From positions 1-58,654 of the forward strand of contig JAJPIQ010000059.1 in NCBI GenBank assembly GCA_021324685.1: a stretch of 58,654 nucleotides of DNA, given 5' to 3'. Both the position numbers and the translations under genes were made by a program. The notes under the pieces are model-generated. The model searched no databases, was not told the origin of the DNA, and saw nothing but the letters and a program-made list of their open reading frames with translations. The DNA comes from Bacteroidota bacterium. Lineage in GTDB: Bacteria; Bacteroidota; Ignavibacteria; Palsa-1295. How positions within the stretch are numbered: position 1 is the stretch's first letter; every line of letters starts with the position of its first letter. This document shows, in pieces, positions 1 to 8,597 of the stretch.

Positions 1-12
1 ATTTCTGAAGGC

Positions 13-279
13 ATGGCCATGGCAAATACTGTTTACATTCTCTGCGCCATTACGAGTATCGCATGCGCGGTCCTTCTTTTGCGAAGTTATTACGCCTCGG
101 GTGTGCGCTTAGTGCTGTGGAGCGGGCTCTGCTTTAAATTCCTGTCTTTAAATAATATTCTATTGGTGCTCGACCTGACGTTCCTTCCGGAAGTCGATCT
201 TTCAACGATCCGTGCGATCCCCGAAGTGATCGGTCTCGGCTTGCTGCTGTATGGATTTATCTGGGACGAACATGAGTAA
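13..279 (+). CDS. Small membrane protein, DUF5985-like
   Basis: The 88-residue product has three hydrophobic stretches (about residues 5-24, 30-52 and 68-82) and should be an inner-membrane protein. The pattern of a short Ala/Leu-rich helix, an R-S-Y-Y segment and a second helix starting LVLWSGLCF resembles the small DUF5985 proteins, which usually occur as adjacent pairs. That fits the next gene. No catalytic residues are visible and the function is unknown. Its stop codon lies inside the start region of the downstream gene (ATGAGTAA), so the two are translationally coupled. A second in-frame ATG two codons on could be the true start. Confidence 0.7.
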   Translation: MAMANTVYILCAITSIACAVLLLRSYYASGVRLVLWSGLCFKFLSLNNILLVLDLTFLPEVDLSTIRAIPEVIGLGLLLYGFIWDEHE

Positions 280-538
280 TTTATCCCTGATGGTCGGTGC
301 GGTCGTTATGGCGTACGCCATGGGATCGCTTTTTTTCTTCCGTTTCTGGCGCGCCAGCCGCGACCGGCTGTTTTTCATGTTCGGTGTTGCGTTTGCGATC
401 CTCGGGCTTCAACAACTGCTCTATGGCCTGACGAACGAAGCTTCGGAATCGCCGGCCCTCTTCTATCTTATTCGATTATTGGCGTTCATTCTTATCCTTT
501 TTGCGATTTGGGATAAGAATGTGAAGGCTCGGCGCTGA
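272..538 (+). CDS. Small membrane protein, DUF5985-like (second of pair)
   Basis: An 88-residue membrane protein when started at the ATG that overlaps the stop of the previous gene; an in-frame ATG seven codons upstream would lie deep inside that gene. It has three predicted helices. The segment FFFRFWRASRDRLFFMFG, followed by a second helix with LGLQQLLYGL, is the recognisable signature of the DUF5985 family. Function is unknown. It converges on the PorE-like gene with no intergenic base: the palindrome TGATCA at 536-541 supplies the TGA stop of both genes. Confidence 0.7.
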   Translation: MSNLSLMVGAVVMAYAMGSLFFFRFWRASRDRLFFMFGVAFAILGLQQLLYGLTNEASESPALFYLIRLLAFILILFAIWDKNVKARR

Positions 539-2770
539 TCAGGTAACGAATCGAAATTCCGTGCGGCGGTTTCGCTGGCGGCCTTCCTCTGTTTCATTCG
601 ATGCTTTCGGCCGCGTAGCTCCAAATCCTTTCGGGATCAAGCGCGTAGCCTTGATACCGTGAGCCACAAGATAAGCTTTGACGGCTTGCGCCCGCTCAAA
701 CGAAAGCTTCTGGTTGTAACCGGGCGTACCGACAGAATCCGTATGGCCATCGATCTCGATCTTTAACTGCGAATACTTTTTAAGGAGATCGACCCAATAA
801 TTCAACTCGGCATACGATTCGGGCCGAAGTTCCGATTTATTGAAATCGAAGAAGACATTATGGAGTTCGATGCCGGCGGTATCGATCCCGGCGACGTTAT
901 TCCCATTACGGTTATTATTATTCGCGTTATTATTGTTATTCTGCTCCGAGTTGTTGCCATGCTTCCCCGTAGGCTTCTTTTTCCCGGTGCCGTTTGGATT
1001 ATTATTCGCGGACGTATTGGGATTTTGATTCCCATTCGGATTCCGATTGGAGTTGGAATTCGAATTCTGGTTCGAAGTCCCGTTCGAATTGTTCGCATTC
1101 GCCTGGTTCCCATTCGGGTTGCTTCCATTCGGTTCGTTTCCGGCATACCAATTCCCGGGTAGCGGAGTCAACGGCAAATCGTGCGTTACTTCTTTATAGG
1201 AAATCGTGTCGGGAACCGTATAATGGTCCGAATAGGGCGCGTATCCCGGATAATGGGCCGTAATACCATACATTCTCCCGGTACCGAGCGCTATATAGAA
1301 CTTCCCGGTCACTTTATTGGCATGATAAACGGCAACGAGTTGGTCCGTCTTGAGATCGTTGACGTCGACTTCGGCGCCGACTGGCTCCCCGGTCTTTTTA
1401 TTGTAAACCGTTCCCGCAACCAGTGTCACCGGGCCCGGTCGGAATTCGAGTGGAAGCTTCGCTTCGTATAAGCTTAAGGAACCCCGGGCATTGTCGCGTT
1501 GACTCGAATAAATAATCTTGTCGCCACTGGCCGGGATCGTCAGGAACTCATCATCGCCATACGCATTGATCGGTCTGCCGAGATTCACGGGAACGCTCCA
1601 CGTCCCATCGGCAAGTTTGCGAGACATAAAAAGATCGTGGTTCCCAAATCCAGGATGACCGTTGGAAGAAAAATAGAGCGTTTTCCCGTCTGCCGAAATA
1701 AAAGGCGAACGCTCGTTGAACCGGGTGTTCACTGGCTCGCCTAAATTATGCGGCGGAGTCCAGGAGCCATCGGTATTGCGATACGAAACCCAGATATCTT
1801 CAGAGGCCTCGATCGAACCCGGACGCCGGCTTGAAAAGTACATCGTGTTACCGTCGGCCGTAACGCTGGGTTGGGCATCCCACTCGGGTGAATTCAGGGG
1901 CCGGCCCAGGGGCTGCGGTCTGGTCCATTGGTCGCCGGCAAGCTGGGACTCATAAATATCGCAATCGCCCACTCCATCCGGCCTGCGGCAGAGGCTCAGA
2001 TACATCGTCTGGCCATCCGCGGTAACCGAAGCCGCACCTTCGTCATCGACCGAATTGAGCGGGGGTGCGAGCGGCATCGGCTTCGACCATGGATGATTCA
2101 CAGAGTCGCGGTGCGTGACGAAAAGATCGTCTCCATAATCGTCCGTCTCGATCTCTTCTTTAAGGTTCGTTCCCGGTCGTCGAGAAGTGAAGTAGAGCGT
2201 GCGTCCGTCGGCCGTTACGCTCGGGGCGAAATCATCGTATTTACTATTGATCTCCGTGAGCGGCACGGGGTCCTCGGTATTTTTTGGCTTCGCTGCTTCG
2301 ACGATACACCCGAGGTTAAACTTGATCCACCAGTCCGCATCGACCATCGCGGCAGAATCGGCATGATTGACAGGGTCCATCCGGCGAATAAATTCCCTTA
2401 GGTTCAGGACCGCGCTGTCATACTTCTGAACGACATGAAAACAAAGCCCAAGGTTATAATAATTATAGACATCGAAACTGGAATCGAGCTTGATGGCGCG
2501 GTCGTAATATTCGATGGCCTGCGGATAATTCTTAAGGACCTGATACATTCCGCCGATCCGCTCGACGGGGTAGGGATAGCTCGGATCGAGCTTCATCGCC
2601 GTGTCGTATTCGAAGAGAGCATACTTATATTCTTTCTTTTGCTCATAATCGAATCCGGCGCGTGCGTGCTTGAGCGCTTCCGTACGGTCCCCGACGAAAC
2701 GAAGGCCGACGAGCGGAATAACGGCGAAAAGCACCAAGGCAGCGCCGATGCGGCGCGGGCGAAAACGCAT
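539..2770 (-). CDS. PorE-like TPR/PD40/CRD/OmpA-domain protein
   Basis: About 743 residues. In order: an N-terminal signal anchor (LVLFAVIPLVGL), TPR repeats (about 30-140), a PD40 beta-propeller with repeated TADGRTLYFTSRRPG-type blades (about 175-430), a carboxypeptidase-regulatory-like domain (about 440-525), an Asn-rich linker of about 85 residues, and a C-terminal OmpA peptidoglycan-binding domain (IDGHTDSVG, LSFERAQAV, NRRTEFRF). This order is that of PorE, the periplasmic T9SS protein that ties the secretion machine to peptidoglycan. Unlike typical PorE there is no lipobox Cys. The start chosen is ATG at 2770; an in-frame TTG at 2782 falls inside the TAcgTTTG promoter box. With T9SS cargo in the window a T9SS role is plausible, but related PD40-OmpA proteins have other roles. 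Confidence 0.8.
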   Translation of the reverse strand: MRFRPRRIGAALVLFAVIPLVGLRFVGDRTEALKHARAGFDYEQKKEYKYALFEYDTAMKLDPSYPYPVERIGGMYQVLKNYPQAIEYYDRAIKLDSSFDVYNYYNLGLCFHVVQKYDSAVLNLREFIRRMDPVNHADSAAMVDADWWIKFNLGCIVEAAKPKNTEDPVPLTEINSKYDDFAPSVTADGRTLYFTSRRPGTNLKEEIETDDYGDDLFVTHRDSVNHPWSKPMPLAPPLNSVDDEGAASVTADGQTMYLSLCRRPDGVGDCDIYESQLAGDQWTRPQPLGRPLNSPEWDAQPSVTADGNTMYFSSRRPGSIEASEDIWVSYRNTDGSWTPPHNLGEPVNTRFNERSPFISADGKTLYFSSNGHPGFGNHDLFMSRKLADGTWSVPVNLGRPINAYGDDEFLTIPASGDKIIYSSQRDNARGSLSLYEAKLPLEFRPGPVTLVAGTVYNKKTGEPVGAEVDVNDLKTDQLVAVYHANKVTGKFYIALGTGRMYGITAHYPGYAPYSDHYTVPDTISYKEVTHDLPLTPLPGNWYAGNEPNGSNPNGNQANANNSNGTSNQNSNSNSNRNPNGNQNPNTSANNNPNGTGKKKPTGKHGNNSEQNNNNNANNNNRNGNNVAGIDTAGIELHNVFFDFNKSELRPESYAELNYWVDLLKKYSQLKIEIDGHTDSVGTPGYNQKLSFERAQAVKAYLVAHGIKATRLIPKGFGATRPKASNETEEGRQRNRRTEFRFVT

Positions 2771-2779
2771 GAATAATCG

Positions 2780-2787
2780 CAAACGTA
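2780..2787 (-). promoter_or_regulatory. Bacteroidota-type -7 box of the PorE-like gene
   Basis: TACGTTTG on the minus strand matches TAnnTTTG exactly and ends 9 nt before the ATG at 2770. This implies a leader of only a few nucleotides and argues against the TTG start inside the box. Confidence 0.6.
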
Positions 2788-2843
2788 AAACTGGTATTTG
2801 TATAATCAGTGGCGAAGGGTCATGCAGTTTCGTTAGAAGCGGT

Positions 2844-4208
2844 TCATGCTGTACGGGCCGATTTTGCCGGAGTTTCCGAGGCTTGTTCTTCGAACCGGAC
2901 CTCCGATACGTTCATCGGCCCTTTCGCGGTAACGACTACCCGAATTCCCTCTGTTTCGCGGTCTTCGCCCAGGTTTGGCAGGTGGCCGAAAAGCTTATTG
3001 ACATAGCCGCTTACCGATTCGTATTCCACGTCTTCCGGAATATGAAATTCCGGAAAAATTTTTTCCAATTCCCTGTTGGCGTCCGCGATCGAATAATTGG
3101 CCGAAATCACTACTGACTTCCGGTCCTGCGCGACTTCGAACGTGTACTGTTCGGTATCGTATTCGTCCTGGATCTCGCCCACAATTTCTTCTAAAATATC
3201 CTCGAGGGTAATCAGCCCGGCCGTGCCTCCGAACTCATCGACGACGATCGCCATGTGCAATTTCTCGCGTTGGAACTCGCGCAGGAGTTCCGCGATGCGC
3301 TTGGTTTCCGGGACAAAAGGGACCGGGCGAATAATGTCGAACAAGATAATAAGTTCCGGATGCTCGATGAGCGCAATGACGTCCTTCGAATAGACCACCC
3401 CTAAAATATTATCGAGGGTGTTCTGATAGACCGGCAGCCGTGTAAACCCTTCGGAAATGATCCGCTCGATAATTTTGTCGCGCGGCATTTCCGTATCGAG
3501 CGCGATCATTTTAATACGAGGGACCATCGCCTCGCGCGCCGTTCGGTCCTGGAACTCGAAAATATTTTCGATGAGCTCGTTTTCCGTCTTATCGATCGCT
3601 CCGCTCCGAGCGCCTTCTTCGAGCATCACACGGAATTCTTCCTCGGATATATGGCTCTCGGTAAAGCTGGTATGGTCTCGAAACGGCGCCAATATCGCAT
3701 TCGAAATGAGAACCGGCAAATGGACGATGGGCTTCATCCATTTCATCATCACTTCTAAAACCCGAGCGATGCCGAATGCGATCGGCTCGCTCCGGTGCAG
3801 CGCAATAGACTTGGGGAGAAGCGCGCCAAACGTCAGATCGAGAACGGTCACGATCAGGATCATGATGATGAAAGCGACCGCAAGGCTGAGACCGGAAGAA
3901 AAACCAAAGCTGCGATGAATAAAAGGCCAGATGTGCTCGTACGCGATGAATGTCGTGTAGGTCGCAGCCAGGAAGCTGAAAAAGACCGAACCGGACTGAA
4001 CGGTCGCTAAAAAATTTTCGGGGCTGGTCTTAACAGAAAGAATGATTTGGGCACGGCGCCGCTGCCATTCGGGCGTGGCATCGTCGTCCAGCATTTCTCG
4101 CAATCGGCTTCTTCGAACGTTGAGAACACTGGTCTCGGCCAACGAAAAGAAGGCATGCAGCAATAGAAATAAAATAACGAGAAAGACTTCAACACCGAGC
4201 GGAATCAC
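2844..4208 (-). CDS. CNNM/CorC (HlyC) family transporter
   Basis: A 454-residue integral membrane protein. The N-terminal DUF21/CNNM domain (about 1-185) starts with FFSLAETSVLNVRRSRL, the family hallmark. It is followed by two CBS domains (about 205-330; TRLPVYQNTLDNILGVVYSKD and VDEFGGTAGLITLEDILEEI) and a C-terminal CorC_HlyC domain (about 345-430; SGYVNKLFGHLP). Characterised relatives mediate Mg2+ (or Co2+) export and resistance; the old name hemolysin C is misleading. The start codon is GTG. It lies 27 nt downstream of argS on the same strand. A second in-frame TGA follows 24 nt after the stop in a similar sequence context. Confidence 0.9.
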   Translation of the reverse strand: MIPLGVEVFLVILFLLLHAFFSLAETSVLNVRRSRLREMLDDDATPEWQRRRAQIILSVKTSPENFLATVQSGSVFFSFLAATYTTFIAYEHIWPFIHRSFGFSSGLSLAVAFIIMILIVTVLDLTFGALLPKSIALHRSEPIAFGIARVLEVMMKWMKPIVHLPVLISNAILAPFRDHTSFTESHISEEEFRVMLEEGARSGAIDKTENELIENIFEFQDRTAREAMVPRIKMIALDTEMPRDKIIERIISEGFTRLPVYQNTLDNILGVVYSKDVIALIEHPELIILFDIIRPVPFVPETKRIAELLREFQREKLHMAIVVDEFGGTAGLITLEDILEEIVGEIQDEYDTEQYTFEVAQDRKSVVISANYSIADANRELEKIFPEFHIPEDVEYESVSGYVNKLFGHLPNLGEDRETEGIRVVVTAKGPMNVSEVRFEEQASETPAKSARTA

Positions 4209-4235
4209 AGGAAGAAGTAAAATGATGGTGAAGTC

Positions 4236-5885
4236 TTACATGCTCTCGGGCGCTGTTACGCCAAGGACGGCGCAGCCGTTTGCGATCACCCGCTTTGTGG
4301 CCATCGCGAGCAGAAGCCGTGGAATTTCCAGATGTTTCGGTCCTCCGACAATACGGCACTCCTGGTAAAATCTATGAAATTGCGCGGCAACTTCGCGCAG
4401 GTATTCGCAAACATGATGGGGCGCTAATGCGGCCGCAGAGCGTTCAATGACCTGCGGGAAGCGGATGAGAACTTTAATCAGTCGTAATTCTTCCGGATGT
4501 TCGAGAACAGAAAGATCGGTATTGCCCTCTTCGGTTTTGTCCGGTATAGAGAACGCAATTCCCTCCTGTGCAGCAAAGCGAACGATACTTGCAATACGTG
4601 CGTGAGCATACTGCACATAATAGACAGGATTTTTTTCCGATTGCTCCCGAGCCAGCTCGACATCGAACTCCAGATGGCTTCCGGAGGCGCGCATGTTGAA
4701 GAAAAATTTTGCGGCGTCTGCGCCGACGTCGTCGATCAACTCGTCGAGTGAGTAGGCTTCGCCACTTCGCTTCGAAAACTTTATAAGTTCCTTCCCGGAA
4801 ACGAAGGTCACCATCTGGTGTAGAATAACTTTGATCCGTTCCGTATCGTATCCGAGCGACTTCAACGCCGCAAGCACATCGGCGATCGTCGCAATATGAT
4901 CGGCGCCAAAAATATCGATAATATCGTCATAGCCGCGAGAAAGCTTATCACGATGATAGCAAATATCCGGCAACCGATAGGTCGGCTCGCCACTTGACTT
5001 TACGATCACGCGGTCTTCGTTCTGGCCCATTTCGGAAAGTCGCAGCCATAGCGCACCGTCTTTTTCGTACGCAAGCCCTCGGGCTTTGAATTCGGAGATC
5101 GTCCGTTCGATCGCCCCGGATTCATAGAGCGAATTTTCGTTAAAGAAAATATCGTGATGAATACCAAGCCGTTCCAGCGTGCTACGGATGTGCCGAAAAT
5201 TTTTTTTCTCTCCGAAAGACTGAAAAAAAGCGAGCGATTCTTCTCGCTTGCTTTCGCCAAACTCCCGGACCATTTCCTTTGCGATTTCGACGATCTCCAT
5301 CCCACGATAGCCGTCTTCGTCCAGTTCAATCGGCTCCCCCAACTGTTGTAAATACCGAACCCGGACCGATTTGGCCAGGTTCGTCATTTGGTTCCCAGCG
5401 TTATTGAAGTAATATTCTCGCGTCACTTCGGCACCGGTCCAATCGAGCAGATTGGCGATCGCCTGCCCCAGGCAGGCCTGACGGCCGTGGCCCGCATGAA
5501 GATGGCCGGTCGGATTCGCACTCACCCACTCGAGATTGATCCTTTGCCCCTTATTCGACTCGCCTTTCCCATACTCGGTACCGTGCGACAATAATTCCTG
5601 GAGTTGCCCGGTGATATAATCGTTCCTGAACATGACATTGATAAAGCCCGGACCTGCAATTTCGACGGACTTTAGCTCCCCGTCCTCTCCGCGGACGTAG
5701 TCGACAATTTCCTTTGCAATATCTCGCGGTGAGCGCTTTAGGTCTTTTGCGATCAACATCGCAATATTTGTCGAGAGATCGCCATGGGCTTCGTTTTGCG
5801 GCGTTTCGAACCGCACCGGAATGCCTTCGGGCACGCCGATCTTTTTAAGAGCTGACTCGAATATTCTTTCTAACGATCGTTCCAT
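4236..5885 (-). CDS. argS: Arginyl-tRNA synthetase
   Basis: Class I aminoacyl-tRNA synthetase of about 549 residues that charges tRNA-Arg in the cytoplasm. Visible features are the N-terminal Add1 domain (GDLSTNIAM, GFINVMF), the HIGH-type motif as HAGHGR in NPTGHLHAGHGRQ, the KMSKS-like loop as KFSKRSG, and the anticodon-binding domain (YVQYAHARIASI). Length is normal for the family. The ATG at 5885 gives the usual N-terminus; an upstream TTG at 5909 would add eight residues. It lies downstream of rsfS, separated by a 15-nt-period repeat array. Confidence 0.95.
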   Translation of the reverse strand: MERSLERIFESALKKIGVPEGIPVRFETPQNEAHGDLSTNIAMLIAKDLKRSPRDIAKEIVDYVRGEDGELKSVEIAGPGFINVMFRNDYITGQLQELLSHGTEYGKGESNKGQRINLEWVSANPTGHLHAGHGRQACLGQAIANLLDWTGAEVTREYYFNNAGNQMTNLAKSVRVRYLQQLGEPIELDEDGYRGMEIVEIAKEMVREFGESKREESLAFFQSFGEKKNFRHIRSTLERLGIHHDIFFNENSLYESGAIERTISEFKARGLAYEKDGALWLRLSEMGQNEDRVIVKSSGEPTYRLPDICYHRDKLSRGYDDIIDIFGADHIATIADVLAALKSLGYDTERIKVILHQMVTFVSGKELIKFSKRSGEAYSLDELIDDVGADAAKFFFNMRASGSHLEFDVELAREQSEKNPVYYVQYAHARIASIVRFAAQEGIAFSIPDKTEEGNTDLSVLEHPEELRLIKVLIRFPQVIERSAAALAPHHVCEYLREVAAQFHRFYQECRIVGGPKHLEIPRLLLAMATKRVIANGCAVLGVTAPESM

Positions 5886-5913
5886 TCCTTTTTTGAGCAC
5901 GAGAGACAATACG

Positions 5914-5988
5914 TTGTTATTTTATCTCTTGTTATTCTATCTTTTTTATTTCACCTCTTGCAATGCCACTTCTTGTTATTTCACCTGT
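5914..5988. repeat. 15-nt-period degenerate tandem array at the rsfS 3' end
   Basis: About five 15-nt units begin at 5914, 5929, 5944, 5959 and 5974; the first two read TTGTTATTTTATCTC and TTGTTATTCTATCTT. The array covers the last three codons and stop of rsfS and nearly the whole gap to argS. Because the unit is five codons long, extra stops recur in the rsfS frame at 5946-5948 (TAA), 5937-5939 (TAG) and 5922-5924 (TAA). Confidence 0.75.
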
Positions 5989-6407
5989 TTAAAATCGCTG
6001 ATCACTTTAATGGCTGGCGCTTTCCTGCGCGGCGCCGTGGAAGGTTTGCGAGGTCGCAGTGATTTTTTTGGAGAAGCCGGCTCGTCCTTCACATCGACCA
6101 TCGGCGCATCGGCCCAGAGCCGCTCGATATTATAGTAGTGCCGTGCCTCCGTCTGGAAAACATGAACAACAAAATCGACAAAATCGATGATCACCCATTG
6201 TAAACCGTCCCACCCTTCGCTATGCCAGGCACGCACGCCTTCCCGGTCGCGCATTTCCGAAATCACCGCTTCGGCGATGGCCTTCACCTGCCGGTCGCTC
6301 GAACCGGTAGTGACGACGAAGTAGTCGGTCATCGAAGTGATGCTCGTCAGGTCCAGAACATGAATATCGGTCGCTTTCTTTTCCAGGGCGTAATGAGCTG
6401 CCTTCAT
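5976..6407 (-). CDS. rsfS: Ribosomal silencing factor RsfS
   Basis: RsfS (DUF143) binds ribosomal protein uL14 and blocks subunit joining when nutrients are scarce. The core is clear: ALEKKATDIHVLDL, TDYFVVTTGSSDRQVKAIAEAV and WVIIDFVDFVVHVF. A basic C-terminal tail of about 35 residues (PKKSLRPRKPS) exceeds the usual length. The ATG at 6407 gives a normal N-terminus. However, the same frame stays open for 54 more codons upstream, with a Lys/Arg/Pro-rich composition, back to the TAA TAG that ends the preceding gene. That stretch has a good AGGAAGG ribosome-binding site but no ATG, GTG or TTG, so the true start is uncertain. Confidence 0.9.
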   Translation of the reverse strand: MKAAHYALEKKATDIHVLDLTSITSMTDYFVVTTGSSDRQVKAIAEAVISEMRDREGVRAWHSEGWDGLQWVIIDFVDFVVHVFQTEARHYYNIERLWADAPMVDVKDEPASPKKSLRPRKPSTAPRRKAPAIKVISDFKQVK

Positions 6408-6572
6408 AGCCGCTTCGCGTGTCCGTTCTGTCTCGGAGGGAACCGGCTTAGAACGTTTTGGCCGGCTAGTAACTTTTTTAGGCGCTGCCGGTCTGACGGT
6501 CTTTTTGGTGCGAGGGCTGGGTCGGGTCGATTTCGTGTTGTGTGTGTCCTTCCTGTGAATTAGTAATAGCTA

Positions 6573-7085
6573 TTATTTCATGGGTTTCAAATTCGGGTAA
6601 TCGCGGCCGATGATCAGGTCGGCCTTGACATATTCTTCGGTATCGATCTGGCGCCGGACCAGCGAATCGTCTACGCCGAGGGCATACGCAATCTTATGTG
6701 CGGAAACGCTGTCTCCCACGCGATCGATGATAAACGTTCTGGCAACGTTCGTATCCTGGTAATTATCGGTATGCACGACATCGAATTTCCGGGCCCGAAG
6801 GAAATCCGTAAAACGCTGGCCGAGGTGCATGCGGCCGGAACCATTCAGTACGTTGATCTGAATGCGCTCACCTTTCCGCACCAGGAGGTCGGGTCGTTCC
6901 AGTTCGCCGCTTACGGGATGTTTCAGAAATGCTCGGGAAACAAATTCGCCCGCTAACAAAATGACCAGGATGGCGACGACGCCGACAAACGACCAGGACA
7001 TCACCTGCACCAGTACCCGTTTGCGGCGTTCCCGTTCACGCTCGCTGGAACCGATAATACGATCAAGAACGCTGCGCCTCGCCAA
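6573..7085 (-). CDS. LytR_C domain membrane protein
   Basis: A 170-residue protein with a short basic cytoplasmic N-terminus rich in Arg and Glu, one transmembrane helix (about 30-50) and a periplasmic LytR_C (PF13399-type) domain. The domain is recognised by IQINVLNGSGRMHLGQRFTD, the FDVVHTDNY strand and TFIIDRVGD. This domain usually forms the C-terminus of LytR/CpsA/Psr proteins; here it stands alone, so a cell-wall role is only suggested. The start is TTG, two codons after the TAA of the upstream secreted-protein gene and in the same frame as it. The gene ends in a double stop TAA TAG, after which the same frame runs open into rsfS. Confidence 0.8.
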   Translation of the reverse strand: MARRSVLDRIIGSSERERERRKRVLVQVMSWSFVGVVAILVILLAGEFVSRAFLKHPVSGELERPDLLVRKGERIQINVLNGSGRMHLGQRFTDFLRARKFDVVHTDNYQDTNVARTFIIDRVGDSVSAHKIAYALGVDDSLVRRQIDTEEYVKADLIIGRDYPNLKPMK

Positions 7086-7088
7086 GCC

Positions 7089-7640
7089 TTATTGCCCAAG
7101 AACGGTCGGTTTCGGCTGGGCTGGCGCTTGCGACGGCACAGGCACCGGCGTGTAAAACGGATTATAATAGGGGTTGAATGCGCCGTACCCATACATTCCC
7201 GCCGTCGGACCGCCGACGTACTCGATCCGCAGCATCGTGTTATCGCCCAGTTTCCAGTCCAGCCGTGCGTTGGTCAGATAAATACCATTGAGGGAATTCT
7301 GGTACGCCGTGCCGAAGGAACTGAAAGGAGAATAGACCGCCGAAACATCGGCAGAGATAAAGAGATTATCCGAAGCGCGGTAACTAAATGTGTTCGTGAA
7401 CATACTGAGCCCGGTTCCACCTCCGACGCCGCCCAGATAGCTCATGGAATAGCTCTGGTGCATACTAAAGCGTGCCGGATCGAAAATACTCGAAAGGAAC
7501 GAATCGCTGCCTTTCATGGCATCGGCCGTATTGAGCGGTGGCTGAGGCTGGTCGGCCTGACTACGGAATTGAGCATGCCCCACAGTTGCCCCGAAAAGGA
7601 CCATCGAAAGGAAGAGAAATGCCCGAACGAACTGTCTCAT
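7089..7640 (-). CDS. Secreted protein of unknown function
   Basis: 183 residues from the ATG that opens the signal peptide MRQFVRAFLFLSMVLFGATVGHAQ; a longer ORF adds 19 implausible residues. The mature part is rich in aromatic, Gly and Ser residues with alternating patterns (FSYRASDNLFISADVSAVYSPF, LDWKLGDNTMLRIEYVGG), suggesting beta-strands of a small outer-membrane barrel or surface protein. The C-terminus is Pro/Gln-rich. I recognise no family. It probably leads a unit with the LytR_C gene, rsfS, argS and the CNNM gene, all on the same strand with short gaps. Confidence 0.65.
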   Translation of the reverse strand: MRQFVRAFLFLSMVLFGATVGHAQFRSQADQPQPPLNTADAMKGSDSFLSSIFDPARFSMHQSYSMSYLGGVGGGTGLSMFTNTFSYRASDNLFISADVSAVYSPFSSFGTAYQNSLNGIYLTNARLDWKLGDNTMLRIEYVGGPTAGMYGYGAFNPYYNPFYTPVPVPSQAPAQPKPTVLGQ

Positions 7641-7744
7641 ACTTTTACAAAAAAATTCGATCGACCGGACCGATAAAGAGCATGAATTTGTGCTCAAAAT
7701 ACGGAATACTAAACCAAAAAGAGAAAGAGAAGTTCATTCCAATG

Positions 7745-8584
7745 TTACCGACTCGTTATCCATGGTTCGGGTGAACGAAATGCCGAGAATGCACTTCCGC
7801 GCGAAAGCTCAGCCTTTCTGCGGTCATATTCCATTTCGAGCGCCGCCAGTTGATCTTTGGTATTGACGCCGCTCACTTCGATCGGATCTTCCGTCATCAC
7901 CACGGCGACGGCCCCCAGGCCAAACTGCGAAATAAGAATCGCGAGGGTGTCGGTAAGATAAAATTCCCCTTGCGCATTCTTGCGGTCGATGCGTTTTAAG
8001 ACATCGAATAAAATGCTCGAGTCGAAAACGTAAATGCCAGTATTGATCTCCGTAATTTTTCGTTCCGACGGCATCGCGTCCTTTTCTTCAACGATACGCT
8101 CGAGGTTTCCCGTCTTTGTTCGAATAATTCGCCCGTAACCGGCAGGATCTTTCATGACGACCGAAAGGACCGTGGCGACCGCGTTCTGAGCCCGGTGCTC
8201 CTGAATCAATCGTAGCGTCGTCTCTTTCGTTAAAAGCGGAACGTCGCCCGAAAGGACGAGAACGTCGCCTCGGAAGTCCTTGAGCTGCCGCTCTGCCTGC
8301 TGGACGGCGTGACCTGTTCCCAACTGCTCTTCCTGGACAGCGATTCGGGCGGACGGAAAATTTTTCGAAAGATAATCGCTGACCGCTTCTCGCCCATAAC
8401 CGATAATGCAGACGGTGGGATCGGCTTTGATCGCTTCGCACAGCCGAAGGACATGCCCGAGCATGGGCTCGTCAGCAATTTGATAGAGTACTTTCGCTTT
8501 GGTCGGGTCCTGCATTCGCTTCCCTTGACCGGCTGCCATGATAATGGTCGCCAGGGGTCGCGATTGGGTTTCGTCGAAATCCAC
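7745..8584 (-). CDS. GlmU-type uridylyltransferase domain protein
   Basis: A 279-residue nucleotidyltransferase. It carries the MAAGQGKRMQ nucleotide-binding loop, a Lys in TKAKVLYQ, QLGTGHAVQQA, the metal-binding LSGDVPLL and EINTGIYVFD, all as in the N-terminal half of GlmU. It should make a UDP-sugar such as UDP-GlcNAc from a sugar-1-phosphate and UTP. The C-terminal left-handed beta-helix acetyltransferase domain is absent (full GlmU is about 450 residues), so the acetylation step must be carried out elsewhere or the substrate differs. The start is GTG, 13 nt after panD, so it is probably co-transcribed with the pan genes. Confidence 0.8.
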   Translation of the reverse strand: MDFDETQSRPLATIIMAAGQGKRMQDPTKAKVLYQIADEPMLGHVLRLCEAIKADPTVCIIGYGREAVSDYLSKNFPSARIAVQEEQLGTGHAVQQAERQLKDFRGDVLVLSGDVPLLTKETTLRLIQEHRAQNAVATVLSVVMKDPAGYGRIIRTKTGNLERIVEEKDAMPSERKITEINTGIYVFDSSILFDVLKRIDRKNAQGEFYLTDTLAILISQFGLGAVAVVMTEDPIEVSGVNTKDQLAALEMEYDRRKAELSRGSAFSAFRSPEPWITSR

Positions 8585-8597
8585 GCTCAGAGAAGGC

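Noticed and set aside
860-1162. Ile/Val/Arg-rich frames opposite the PorE-like linker
   Set aside because: They are mirror images of the Asn-rich low-complexity linker (AAC/AAT read backwards) and not genes.
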